Origin: Cacajao melanocephalus
Lineage: Eukaryota; Chordata; Mammalia; Primates; Pitheciidae
Assembly (NCBI GenBank): GCA_963573385.1
Contig: CAUYLG010026630.1
Coordinates: forward strand, 1-64,000
Length of the DNA stretch: 64,000 bases
Direction of reading: 5' to 3'
Part shown: positions 12,225 to 23,529 of the stretch, one piece after another
Position numbering within the stretch: the stretch's first letter is position 1
How the letters are laid out: the number at the start of each line of letters is the position of its first letter
The notes under the pieces: generated by a model
Databases searched by the model: none
Told to the model about the DNA's origin: nothing
What the model saw: only the letters and a program-made list of their open reading frames with translations
Program-made: the position numbers and the translations under genes

Positions 12225-13372
12225 GAATTTAATAAGGTAGGGAAATTGAATGATAATATACAAAGTCTATATTTGCTATGTTCAAATAATCACCAATCAG
12301 AAAACAGAATAGAAAATGTACACAGTTTACAAAACAATGGAAAATGATAAAATGGTTAGATATAAATTTTACAAGTATTGCATCAGACATAATTTAGAAA
12401 GCTATAAAGTATAAAAGGATCAAATAACTGAAAAGCTATCCTATGCCTTTGAATAGGAAGATATAACTGCATGACTATGTCAGTGTTCACCAAACTAATC
12501 TACACATTCAATACAATCCTAATTAACAAACCAAGAGGATTTTGTTGTCATTTACATGCTTTTGTCTTTGCAGTTTCTAAATTTACACTTGATTTTTGTA
12601 CCTATAGGAAACTTAGGAAATAAACTAATTATATTAAATCTACCTTGAAAATAAATATATAAAGAAGCTAGGACATGTTCTAATAATGGAGAAAATTAGA
12701 AAAATCTAATAAGGTGTGCAGATAGTCATAAAATTTAAAAATATATTAGCAAACAAAATAACTTTTAAAAGTTTAGCACTAGAAATGAACACATATTTAT
12801 AATGGCACTAGAAATAAGTTAGACCAAACAACAAAACAGGGTAGAGGAAAAAGAACGAGACACACACAATTGGCTTCAGTTTATGGTAATGATGGCACTG
12901 TAAATTAGTAGGGAAGATAGGGATAATTCTACAAATTATGTTAAATAAAAGTAAACATGTGTCACCACTCTTTAAAACAAAATAATTTTTGATGGAACAA
13001 AGATTTAGAGCAAGCATAAAATTTCTAGAAAGAAAGCACTGTATATTTATTTGTAATACTGAAATGAGAAAGACCTGTCTAAATCAGACATAAAATCTAA
13101 ACACCTTTAAGAACAGATAACACTGACTACATTAAAACAAACAGACAAAAACTTAACCATAAACTAAGTCAAAAGGCCCACAAGAAACTTAAAAAGAATT
13201 TTGCAACAGATACAAAACAAATTTTCAAAATTTTCAAAATTCATATATAAAATCTTGAAGAAAAATTTGCAAGAGCTATAAACAGGCAGCACAGAGAAAA
13301 ACAAAAAGAAATGTGCAATAAATGTCTGATGAGATATAGAACCCAACTCACACTGATAATTATATAAAATAA
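12225..13372 (+). mobile_element. L1M ORF2 3' half, sense (left part)
   Basis: Sense L1 ORF2 text is recognisable: 'CAGTGTTCACCAAACTAATCTACACATTCAATACAATCCTAATTAAC', 'GGAACAAAGATTTAGAGCAAG', 'AAACAAACAGACAAAAACTTAACC' and 'AGGCAGCACAGAGAAAAAC'. It is very diverged. Together with 13686-14200 it is one element, oriented opposite to the L1M at 10225-11990. Confidence 0.72.
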
Positions 13373-13374
13373 CT

Positions 13375-13685
13375 AACTCATTGAACAAATTTATTGAGTA
13401 TTTCTTCTAAGTGTTGGGAAAACAGCCATTAAAAGAATAAACCCAAATCTCAGCTCTAATACCACTTATATTCTAGTAAGCAAAGAATAGACAATAAACA
13501 AGATTAATGAGTACAATATAGTTTATTAGATGAGGACTGAGTGCTGTAGAGAAAATAAAGCAGAGGAAGAAGAATGGAAGTTCTAAGAGGAGGGAGGAGT
13601 GCTGCAATTTTCTATGATAACCAGGCACATCCTCCAATAAAGGTAAGAATGGGGTACATTTCACAATTTCACACCTAATGGAAAT
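13375..13685 (-). mobile_element. L2 LINE 3' region, antisense
   Basis: 'ATTTATTGAGTATTTCTTCTAAGTGTTGGGAAAACAGCC', 'ATACCACTTATATTCTAGTAAGC', 'AGAATAGACAATAAACAAGATTAATGAG' and 'TGAGTGCTGTAGAGAAAATAAAGCAG' follow the antisense L2 3' UTR order. It lies between two halves of one L1M, so either the L2 copy inserted late in L2 activity or the locus was rearranged. Confidence 0.72.
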
Positions 13686-14200
13686 GGGTGTGTGTGCTGC
13701 AAAAGATATGTTCAAGAATATTAATAGAATCATTATTTGTAACAGCAACAACTGGAAAAAACCGTATCTATCAAGTCTATCAATACTAGAATAAATAGTT
13801 TGGTATACTCACAAAATGGAATCTCATGCAACAATAAATCTGAATGGGCTACAATTACAATAGAACAATATGTTGGAATCTCAAGAACATAATTCAAAGT
13901 GAAGAAAGTAATATTTCAGAGCCTTCACTGTGTGGTTCCATTTAGATCAAGGTTAAAACCAGGCAAAACTAAAAATAGATTTAGACGTTAAGATAGCAGT
14001 TACCTTTGAGGAGGAGACAGCGTGTAATAATTACACAGTGAATGAGGATGTCTTTAGGATACTGAGAGTGTTCTATTTCTTGGCCTAAGTAATGGTCACA
14101 CAATTGTTTTCTCATGGGACAATTCACTGAGTTGTGCAATTGCAATTTATAGACTTTTCTGTATGTCTGTTGTATGTCAGTTTGAAAAAAACATAAAAAG
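13686..14200 (+). mobile_element. L1M 3' UTR, sense (right part)
   Basis: 'AAAGATATGTTCAAGAATATTAATAGAATCATTATTTGTAACAGCAACAACTGG' and 'ACAAAATGGAATCTCATGCAACAATAAATC' are the sense counterpart of the region seen antisense at 10500-10640. 'GTTCTATTTCTTGGCC' and 'GAGTTGTGCAATTGCAATTTATAGAC' follow. Old and non-coding. Confidence 0.75.
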
Positions 14201-14204
14201 AGTG

Positions 14205-14669
14205 ATTTAATTTTCTCTTTCTGGATGCCCAAGATTCTTTTATTATTCTTGATGTTTAAAAACTGAACCAGCTATTTTTATCTTTTCATTAACTTTTCCT
14301 GTTACTCAGTGAACACTTTGATCTGTATACTTGGGTCTTTCACAGGCCAGGGAAGCTTCTTCATGCTTTCCCTCTTTTCTTTAATAAGAAATATTGCACT
14401 TCATTGGCTCTCTTATCTCTGGTATTCAATTTCTACCATATTCACTCCTATTGTCTTTATGTCTTTGAATATTTCTGCTGTACTTTAAGAGTAATTACCA
14501 TTCGTCTTTCAAAGTATTTGATTATCAATTCATTTCTGAATTTTTTACTGCTAATAATTTTCATTCTGAAATTGCTTTTTAGTTTCCTAATGTGGTAGTC
14601 ACTGAGGCTGTTCACATGTTTTTAGTTTGTTTTTTTGTTTGTTTTAGGTTGTAGAGGAGGTACTGTTTC
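14205..14669. other. No recognised gene or repeat
   Basis: T-rich sequence, with a TTTTTTTGTTTGTTTTAGG stretch near 14629-14647. No family or gene recognised. Confidence 0.35.
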
Positions 14670-14995
14670 CATTGAAATCAGTCATGGCCACGTGACCTGG
14701 TCTGACTCATGAAATGTGAGTGGAAGATAAATGTAGACCTTATGTGCAGAAACTAGGAGTTATGAGATAGTTGTTATACTCTTATTCTTTATCTTTGTGC
14801 CTCAGTGATTAGCAACACTCCCTATCATGGCTTCTTCATCATCCTGGGTCCTAGAGTAAAGTCAACATAGAACAGAGCCCACTGTCAACCCATGTTAAAT
14901 ATGTAAGATAAGTAAGAAATAAAATCATCCTGCTTAAAGCCACTGATATTTTGGACTTTGTTACTGCAGCAATATTATACCTATCCTGACTGTTA
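14670..14995 (+). mobile_element. MaLR-like (MLT1 subgroup) LTR, plus strand
   Basis: 'CATGGCCACGTGACCTGGTCTGACTCATGAAATGTGAGTGGAAG', 'GTGCCTCAGTGATTAGCAAC', 'CATCCTGGGTCCTAGAGTAAAGTCAACATAGAACAGAGCCC' and 'AAAGCCACTGATATTTTGGACTTTGTTACTGCAGCA' follow the order of a common MaLR-type LTR that ends in CCTATCCTGACTG. I cannot fix the subfamily. Confidence 0.68.
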
Positions 14996-17026
14996 TACCA
15001 TATATAATTATTTCTAATATTTTCCTAATATTAATTTATACAATTTCATTTGTTTTCAATCACAATTGTATACTTATACAGTAGTTACTTACAAAATGTT
15101 ATCTGTTTACTGTCATAATTATTCTAAAATTGTGACCAGTTTCTTTATATTAATTGCTATCATCTATTTTCTTACAGTGGATTTTTTCATAGTGTCAATG
15201 AGATGTTTATCTAGAATGTACACATCCTTAAATGAAGACTGCCTTTGTCTTCCTCTCACTGTATATTGTGTTATTGTTAGAATTTTCAAACATGCTAAAA
15301 GAGCTGATAAGTCTAAATTCACATCAATAATTAAATTATGCAACAACCTGAGAGAAGCGAAGCCAAGCTGAGCGTAGTCTTAGTTGAGAGATGTTTTCTA
15401 TGTTCTCTTTCTTTTGTGTTTAGTAAAGGTACTTCACCAGAGGTCAATTTTCTGTACCAATTTCTGTATGGCTGGTGCAGAGTCCAGCTGTCTGTGCTCA
15501 GTCTCCCACCTGATGCCACCACATCAGAAAGAAGCCCATATTACACTCAAAACAAGCCCCTGCTTCCCTGCTGAGTTTTGTGTTTTCTAAGGTTCCCAAG
15601 CAAAATTCCAAATCTTCCTGTTTTAATTTTTATAATGTTTATCATTAAAATAATACTCTCACATATGAATAAATCAAATAATAAGGTTAGCCTATCATAA
15701 TTTCCATACCTCCTAGCCCCACACCTGTTTAAACCTGTAGTTACATTCTCCAGGAGAAACCTTTTTTTTTTTTTGTGGTAATATAGATGTTAATTTTTAA
15801 TATTTTAAATATATAAAATAAAGAATAACAAGTAAAGTAGAATTGCTTGTTAAAATATCAGTTCAAATTAAAAATCACTATGATGATTAAAACTGATAAC
15901 ATATTGAATGATTATGCTCTAGGCACTGCAGAAAAACCTCTTTAATATTTTTCTGTTACCTCCAAAATACTAGATAATACACTTGTATCTCTGTCACTTG
16001 ATTTATACACTCCAGACATTTTAAAAAGTTTTGCTAAGTAAACATTTTAAAAAGTTTTGCTAAGTAAACTTTTAACCCACTCCACTTTTCTTCTCAATGC
16101 TTAATAGAAGCATTTTTTGCAATTCTTCAAATTGTTGTTAGATATTTAATATTTCAATTATTAATGTGCTTATATTTGCTTCCACAATCCACTACCCACT
16201 GTCTATGTGCTATTCTTTTACATTTATACCGGGGTTTTTATGGTTAATATATTTAATTCTGCATCACCATCTAAGTCTTACACAATTTGTCCGTGAGTTG
16301 ACCAAAGTTGAAAACCATTACAACATTATTATGTCGTTACGAATGCAGGCTAGGGTTATATTCCCCAAGTAAATAATACCAAAACTCCTGAGCCACACGG
16401 AAGAGAATGTTAGCAGCACCAAGGCAAAGACGCATTTTCTTATATTCCAACAATTGCATCAAATCAATTGTTTATATGCAAATTATTTTTTTCCTGAAAT
16501 GTCATATTGCCCTTCCTTTTCTTTTGAATCACATGCTTTATCATACCTCTAGTTTATGCCATTCCCTCAATCACAGAGTCCCCTGCATGAAATCTTAGTT
16601 TCTCTTCGCTGGCCTCCCTGCCGGAGCCCACCGTTCTCCTACGGCACTCTGAAACAACCATCTTTAAGACTGATGGACCACTGTCATCCTGAGATTCCCT
16701 TGTATTGCTCTGCTTCTTTGTCCCCGTGTCTTTGTATTCTTGATCTTCTCCCTCATTTTGCTACAGTATACCCTCACATAACTTTACCAAAATGTAAAGA
16801 GATCTGGGAGCTGTGGCTGCTTGTTTCATGATGTGGGACCTAGTTATCTACTACTTAAAATCCTTTCTCCTTTTCTTACTAAGAAACAGAATTATGTTTC
16901 TTTTTTATTCTTAAGCTGCCAAGTGCCCAAATGAAGATCCAACCTTGCAACTAGGTATGTTCAGTAATTTAAGGAGGCATTGTTGGGTGTTATTTCAGGG
17001 AACACTTCTTTGATGGGTAAAAATAC
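14996..17026. other. Unassigned; contains a perfect 26-bp tandem duplication
   Basis: No interspersed repeat recognised. Two identical 26-bp units lie at 16018-16043 and 16044-16069. A T-run lies at about 15763-15774. Open frames near 15331-15590 on both strands lack recognisable domains. If the minus-strand exons to the right are real, this stretch is intronic or holds further exons I cannot define. Confidence 0.35.
16018..16069. repeat. Perfect 2 x 26-bp tandem duplication
   Basis: Units 16018-16043 and 16044-16069 are identical (ATTTTAAAAAGTTTTG..TAAAC). Absence of any mismatch suggests a recent slippage or template-switch event. Confidence 0.95.
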
Positions 17027-17122
17027 CTGTAAGCACTCCACAGACAAGCATGCACGTACTTCTAACTGGAACGCAGACGTCATGGGAGGAACTCCAACAT
17101 CCATTTGAAACACGAGGTAATC
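17027..17122 (-). CDS. Candidate coding exon 2 of an unrecognised minus-strand gene
   Basis: On the minus strand the segment is bounded by an acceptor, a pyrimidine-rich TGGCTTCTGTTCACAG ending at 17123, and a strong donor, TTACAG then GTATTT starting at 17026. The 96 bases are exactly 32 codons, open from end to end, starting DYLVFQMDVGVPPMTSAF. It holds three CpGs in an AT-rich setting. It joins in phase 0 to the candidate first exon 640 bases to the right. I recognise no domain and no protein family. It could instead be a non-coding RNA exon or a chance splice-flanked frame. The next exon is not identified. Confidence 0.45.
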
Positions 17123-17761
17123 CTGTGAACAGAAGCCATATGCTGAGGATAACAAAACAGAGGGGACAAGAGCTAAGAAGCTTGGGAAGCTGATGACATC
17201 ATAAAACTACTATATTAGCCCTGTTACAACATATTGTACTTAAAACATAGCTGCCACTTACTTAAAATATATTTTACAAGGGAAAGAGAAAAATTTATAC
17301 GCAATTTAAGTAACTGTTTTTCTGATCTCAGTTGCTAGCTACTGAACTCAATTACATATCGAAAATGGTCACTTCACAGCTTTCGTCTCACTCTAATTTA
17401 CCAGGCCCATTCCCCGGCCCCATCTACCTACTCCCAAAATCAAGTTTTTTTGAAATGCACAGCCTCGCCCATTCCCTCCCATGACGTCCATGGAGGAAGC
17501 GTGAAGTTGCAAAACAGAGTAAAGGTTATGCTCCTCACCGGACATCTCTGCCAAGCACTCCTCAGACCTCAGGGCCACAGTCGCCAGCCCACAGCGTTCC
17601 CAGTTCCCAAGCTCCTTCCTTACCACCCACGACGCCCCTACAGAGAAGTCTGCAAACTATCTTCCCTCAGAATTTCCAAGAGTTTTCGGGACTCAGACAC
17701 CTCTAACAGCACTCCCAACACTCGCCCCATCTTCATGTGATCTCTCCCCTCCGCGGCTCAC
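17123..17761 (-). other. Putative intron 1 of the minus-strand gene
   Basis: This 639-base stretch begins GTGAGC and ends CACAG on the minus strand. It contains a moderately CpG-containing part (17460-17650) next to the promoter and no repeat that I can name. Open frames here on both strands are read as chance. Confidence 0.4.
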
Positions 17762-18112
17762 CTTCCTCCAGTGTTCCAGCCCAGCCACAACACCCATGGC
17801 GGCTTCGCAACCTGGGAGGAGCCGGACAACAACGGCGAGGCCCTTTTCCCTCAGAAGCCACGGACTGTGCGGAAGGACCTGCCTGAGGCCCGCTGGCTCC
17901 TCACATTCACTCACAATGAAATTCCCAGAAAGACTGATCTGTGGACCTACCGGTTGAGTCTCAGTCAGTGAGAAAATATGAAGACGGCGAAAAGAAGGCA
18001 GACGAGACCTTTCCTTGCAGAGCTCCGCGAGGACAGCAGGTGGGCTGCAAGGCGCATGCGCAGCAACGGTAACTGAGCAGCATGCGCACTGAGTGGGGCA
18101 TTCGTCCCGTGA
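17752..18112. promoter_or_regulatory. CpG-enriched promoter with NRF1- and YY1-type motifs
   Basis: I count 21 CpG dinucleotides in this 360-base stretch, against scattered single CpGs in the rest of the window. GCGCATGCGC at 18052-18061 is a full palindromic NRF1 core, and GCATGCGCAC at 18080-18089 is a second NRF1-like site. CCATGGCGGC at 17795-17804 matches the YY1 ATGGCGGC core overlapping the proposed start codon, a common arrangement in housekeeping promoters. There is no TATA box in evidence. The symmetrical motif content would also allow divergent plus-strand transcription; a 54-codon plus-strand frame also starts at the same CCATGG (17796). Start sites cannot be fixed from sequence. 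Confidence 0.72.
17762..17797 (-). CDS. Candidate first coding exon (start codon to donor), minus strand
   Basis: The minus strand reads GCCGCCATGGG, an exact match to the optimal vertebrate initiation context, with ATG at 17797-17795. Twelve codons follow (MGVVAGLEHWRK) and run straight into a consensus donor, GAG GAAG then GTGAGC, at 17762/17761. The exon ends in phase 0 and joins in frame to the candidate exon at 17122-17027, giving at least 44 codons. The 5' untranslated part would extend right into the NRF1-motif promoter; another possible donor (CAACCG then GTAGGT near 17950) means the leader may itself be spliced. I do not recognise the protein. Upstream in-frame ATGs exist, but their contexts are weaker. 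Confidence 0.5.
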
Positions 18113-18189
18113 CTGAAGTTTTCCTGCCTCTGTGGAGAACCTAAACCACAAGCTCTCCTGACTGTGAAAATGAACTTGCAAAGCACTTT

Positions 18190-21100
18190 TCTTCTTCCCC
18201 CACCCAACCTTGCTTTCACTTCCAATGGCTTTGGAGAATATGAGTCCCAGGTTACTCTAAGGGAGGAATGTGTTTCAGAAAAATTCACCGTGATAGAAGT
18301 AAATATTAAATATTTTAATACACATTTTAAAAAAAAGAAAATGGTGATAAAATTTCTGAGCTCTTAAAACATCTAAAAATACTTCAGTTCTTCCCTCTTA
18401 CTTGGTAACTATTTTTGTGATTACAGAATTCAAGGCTGAAAATTACTTTCCCTCTAGGTTGTAGGCATTTCTCTGTTCTCTTCTAGAATTCATTGTTGCT
18501 GTCGAGAATCTAATGCAAGTTTGATTTTTATTTCTTTGTGAGAAACTGTATTTTTCTTCTTTGGAAAGTTTGAAATCATTAAGAATTTCTTGATGTTTTA
18601 AAACTTTACAAGAATGTATCCAGATGTGGGTTTTGTTTTCATTTCCATTCTTTGTACAAGGCACTCAGTAATACATGACCTAAAGATTTATGTTCCGTAA
18701 CTCAAAAAAAGTGTCTCCTATTATTTTTTGGATAATGTTCGCCCTTCCATTTTCTTTATTCTATATGTCTTGTTGTCACTTATTGGACCTCTGCATTTGT
18801 TTATTAGGCTCCATCCTTTCCTTTATGCTTTTGGTTCTACTTTATTTCTCTACATTCTGGAAGATTTCCTGTATTTTTCAAGCAGCTTTCTTGACTTTTT
18901 AAAATTTTAGCAATTCTATTTTTAATGTCTAACATCTCATTCTTACATTATAGTAGTTTCTTTTCATAGCACCCTATCATAATTTTATGGAACACAATAT
19001 CTTCTCAAATATCTGTGTGAATATTAATTAAAGGTATTATATTTTGGTGTTTACTGATATTGAAATATTTCCTACTCATTTACTCCAGTAAAACTTTTAA
19101 AAGTCGTTTTTGGTTGGTTTATCGTGTTCCTTTTGTGTTCTTAAATTTTTATAGGTATCTTATAATCTTTGATGGTTTTTACAGAAATAGGACTAGGTAA
19201 CCACATGGGTATTTCATGCATCTGTAAGGAGCTAATTTTCTCACTATGTCTCACCTTGTTTCTCCTTGAGCAGAATTTCCAACCAGAAGGGTGGGAAGTG
19301 TGAGGGTGGCATACAGCAGGTAGACATCGGGTCCCCAAATTACAGAATGAGGAGGGTCACCAACACCACACTTAAAAACCTTGACTTTTCTGGATGGCTA
19401 TTTCATTTTGCTATGGAAGAGAGTTTCAGAGATTTGACTCATGGTAAATATCAGACTGTCTTCACCCCACAGCAGGAATATGGGAGGGAGAAAAGAGTGC
19501 CAACAGGAGTAGTTATTTTCTTGCTGTCTTCTATCATACTTGCTAACTCTGGGGCAGAGTCTCTCTGGGATTTACTGCATCAGTTGGTTTCCCTCTTCTC
19601 TGCAGCCATCATGGTACAATTTGACCAATCACTTCCTGTCTTTCAAAAATATATAGAAAAATTTCATCCATCCAAATCTACCTAATCAGTTTTCTTCCTT
19701 ATTATATATTTAATCCTTTTGTTCTTTCATTCTTTTATTTTTGTGAATGGAAGTACATCATGTTGTCCTGGATTCTATATTCAAAGGGAGCTGATTCATG
19801 ACAGTAAAACAGAATCCAAGTTGTGTGTTCCCTGAGTTCTTTCTGTATTTTCAGCCCTCTCTTTTGGTCAATAAGCTTTCATTCTATGTGACACAAAGTC
19901 AACAAATAGTTATTGATTTACTTCATTAAAATATCCAGAGTTAGACAAAGCTTCAGGCATGGCTCTAACCCACGGTTTGATGTTGTCAGTACCTCTGTCT
20001 CTCTGTCTTTTGAATCAGTAGTATTCTTTGTTGGCTTTACTCTTGCGATGCCTCTACCAGCTCCAGGCTTACATCAATGCAGGATCAAGTCTAGAAGAAG
20101 AGTTTCCCAGAATACAAGCAAATTTGCCTTTCTTAGTTTATTTGCATTCCTGTTACAATCTCCGTGGTGAGAGGATTATAATATTCTTTGCAGTATAAAG
20201 GAACTGTGTCTCTAAACCATTTCTATCAGCAAAAGGGATGCAATTCTCTGAGTGCCCACTCTAACACCAGGAGTGGTGTTGCTGATATTGCTAGTTTCAA
20301 TTAAAATTCATTCTCCCTTTCTTCCCTTATAAATATAACTCTTGGATTTTATTTGGCTTCATGGCTTCATTTCCCATCCTCTCTTAGTGCTAGATGTATG
20401 CTCATGGCTGTATTTTGATCCACATCATGTAAGAAGTATATATGCCATTTCAGGGAGGATGGCAGGGCAACAAAAGTATGGAGTTTAGACCTGGAATATC
20501 AAAGGGCTTATTGTCAGTCCTGGTCACTTATCTGTCTTAATTTACATGAAAAGTAAATTTCAACCTGTTTCAGCTGTTATCTTGGGTTTTTTGTAATTCA
20601 CCGCCAGCTAATTTTTTTTTTAAGTAAAGATACTGTCAGTTCCCTCCCAACCACACAGACATCAACAATTGACATAAGTAGTTCACAAAAAAAAAAAAGT
20701 AGTAATAATCAGAAGTTCTAAATTTACTCCAAATGATTGGGACATTATTGCTGGCCAAGTAAATGTAAAAGATGAGGATTCAGTATATGCAGATAAGGTC
20801 ACAAATGGAGGATTCCTGGCTGAACTTTTGTTGAAGCAGTTACCTTATGGTGGGAAATACTGTGGGTTAGTCCTCACCACCAGCATTTTGTTGACCCCAT
20901 CTGCATGCACTTAGTAGATATTCCTTGATGTATCTGCCTTGAGGAAACCATTCCTCTCTAGTTTTTAGTGCATATGCTGGCATTTCCCTATTTTAATACT
21001 GTTTGTCATTATAAATTGAATTTTAGCCCCTACCCTCACCCTTACCTGGAAGTCTATAAAACATTTTCTTATAAACTTTTGTAAAGCAATTCAATTATTG

Positions 21101-22559
21101 AAACCAATTATACTGTTTAAAATAAAAGCCTTTAGAAGGCTTGTCAGCTACTTTGATATACATAATATTGAAAGGAACTTATTTCCTTTTTAGTTTCTTT
21201 AGAGTATAATTAGTTTCTCTAGAAAATGTTTGGATTTGGGGAAAAGGAAGCTACATTTAATTTTTTTAAAACCAATATCCCTATTCAGACAACCACAATA
21301 AAAACTTTTCTCTAGCATTTGGATTTATCTTTTTTAAAGGAGTGTGTTTGCTCTATTATGCTAAATCCTGAAATTTAAAATGTCCATTAAATAACGAATA
21401 CCTTACAAAAACAAACCTGAAAATAGACCAGGACTGGAAATTAAGAAAGCAGGAATTGATATCCAGCTCTCTTGCTCACCATTATGTGACCATGAAAGAG
21501 TCATTAGTGGACTTGAGGTGTTTCACAGCCACGTCCCTTTTAGTCATAGTAAGAATCAAGCTCTCACAGACATATATCCTTATCTGTGTGCAACCTTCCA
21601 TCTTCCTGAGTTTATTTTCTTCAAACCTCCAATCTTAGCTCTCTCTCCCACTTTAACTTTTTCCTATGAGATCTATGTTCTAAAGAAAATGAGTTCTCCC
21701 CCATGCTCAGTTTCCACAAGCCTATCTCCTCACCTTCTTCCTTAGCCCTCCTCCACACCTCCCATGACAGTGCCAACTCCCCGCACACATACACATCTTC
21801 TCCCTCATTCCACATTTGTTCTTTGAGCTCATGCATACATTATTGGCTCCCTGATTCTCTCCTACCCATCCAGGCCCTCTCTCTCTATTAGGACTATTCT
21901 TTGTCCTTCCAGCTTAACACTCAAGGTCCATCACTCTAATCAATATGCAACTGAAACTGATATTTTCTGTGCAGGCACTCCTTTGTTTCATAGAACAAAC
22001 CTGGAACCTACTATCTTTCAAAAAATCTACTACTTTATTCCTACTGCTAAAAATTAAAGAAGGAAATCACATCTGTATATATTCATGCCACTAAAACTTT
22101 CAGGTTTCAAACTGCAAATGAGTTTGAATCCTTTCCAGTGAATTTATCCCCTTCCCACGGTGCATATATCACAACATAATAATTCAAGTCTCGAATCCCA
22201 TGACTCCTTCATCTGCTTAAGGAGATAATGAAGGCTTCAGGATAAGAACTAGACCCATTCTCTGCCCTTGACCCTACAGAGTCAGTTGCATCTGCAAACA
22301 TCTCTCCCTCCTCTTTATCCATCATAGAAGTAGTATCCACATTCCTGCCTAATGTGGGATTCTGGGTCCTGCTTCTTCCTGAATCCTTGAAGATTTGAAT
22401 CTATCAGTTATTATCCCATCTAGGATTTCCAATATCTCCTTATATCCTGGTCTTTCTTGTGATTGTCCAAACATATTCAAGTCTCACCTATATTAGAACA
22501 AATAAACAAACTTCTCCCGACCTTGTGTGCTTATCTCTCTAATGGCTTTTCTCTCCTTC
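18190..22559. other. No recognised gene or repeat in 4.4 kb
   Basis: AT-rich, with A-runs near 18330 and 20688. An open frame of 139 codons on the plus strand (19266-19682) has no recognisable motif. A pyrimidine-rich, TCT/CCT-laden part at 21580-21900 resembles L2 coding-strand composition but I cannot align it. If the promoter at 18 kb is bidirectional, exons of a plus-strand transcript may hide here. Confidence 0.3.
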
Positions 22560-23400
22560 CACTGATACACTACTTTCTTTCAAATGATACCTGCACTCAC
22601 TGTTGCTGCCTTCTTATTTTCCAAGTATCTTTAACTCACTGATCCATACTTTCACCAAAACTTTTCTCACCAGGGTCATCGGTGGTCTCTGCTGTTAAAT
22701 CCAGTTATTTAATTTTTTTTCTTTCTTGCCTTGTGCAGCACTTGAAATCATAAATTATTTCCTCCTTCTTAAGACTCTGCTCCTCAGGCCACCTGATACA
22801 ATAATTTCACATTTTCTAATAATTCTCTTGCTTCTATTGTTCAGATTTTTATAAAGCCTTCTATCCCTCAATGGTTACACCTCTGATTTTGTAGCCCATG
22901 TTCCTGTCTTTTTCTTTTTTCTCTTATAACTCTAAACTGTTGGGTTGTAACCATTTCAGGAATCTGTTAAAAGCCAAGGATATGTCAGGAAAACAAACAT
23001 ATGCAATGATTTTTGTATACAGCGTCAAGAGTTTCTACCAACCTTCTAATAGTCCTCCATGGATCCCATTTCATACATTCTCTCACATGTTCACATTCCC
23101 TCTCACATTTTCAAGAACAACTCATATGCTGTTTACTCCCTTTCACATCTCCAGCCATGACTGCCACCTTCCTACTTAGCTCTATCTGAATGTTCTTCCG
23201 CAGACCTCATCCTCGTTCTGTCCAAAATGAAACCCACAGCTTCCTTCCCGTAACCTTGATTCCACCCTTACCACTGGAGCAAAAACTCCATAAGCCAAGG
23301 GATCTTGTTTATATTTTATGTATTTACTTTTAACACCCAGAAAAGTGCCTGGCACATGATAGGCACCCAATAAATTTTGGCTGATTGGAGAAATCAATGT
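22560..23400 (+). mobile_element. L2 LINE, plus strand, ORF2 relic and 3' end
   Basis: 'CACCAAAACTTTTCTCACCAGGGTCATCGGTGGTCTCTGCTG' matches the L2 ORF2 block before the reverse transcriptase core. 'CTCCTTCTTAAGACTCTGCTCCTCAGGCCACCTGATACA' follows. The right end is the diagnostic 3' terminus, 'AAAAGTGCCTGGCACATGATAGGCACCCAATAAATTTTGG'. The middle is deleted or too diverged to place. Frames are broken throughout. Confidence 0.78.
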
Positions 23401-23529
23401 GTCTTAACTCAATAGATAACTCTACTATTTAAGCACTTGACAAACTATAAACCTGAGTCTGTTTCCTTCCCCACAAACCTGAGTCATTTTGTCTCTAAGT
23501 TCTTAATTTCACTATTTTTCTGTGGTACT

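Noticed and set aside
10225..14200. Single twin-primed L1 with inverted 5' part
   Set aside because: Both halves contain 3' UTR sequence, which twin priming cannot produce from one RNA.
17693..18181. 162-codon minus-strand frame starting at 18181
   Set aside because: It reads through the promoter, the NRF1 sites and a strong GTGAGC donor. The short exon starting at 17797 is the better model.
19266..19682. 139-codon plus-strand open frame
   Set aside because: No recognisable motif and no flanking splice or promoter signals that I can support.
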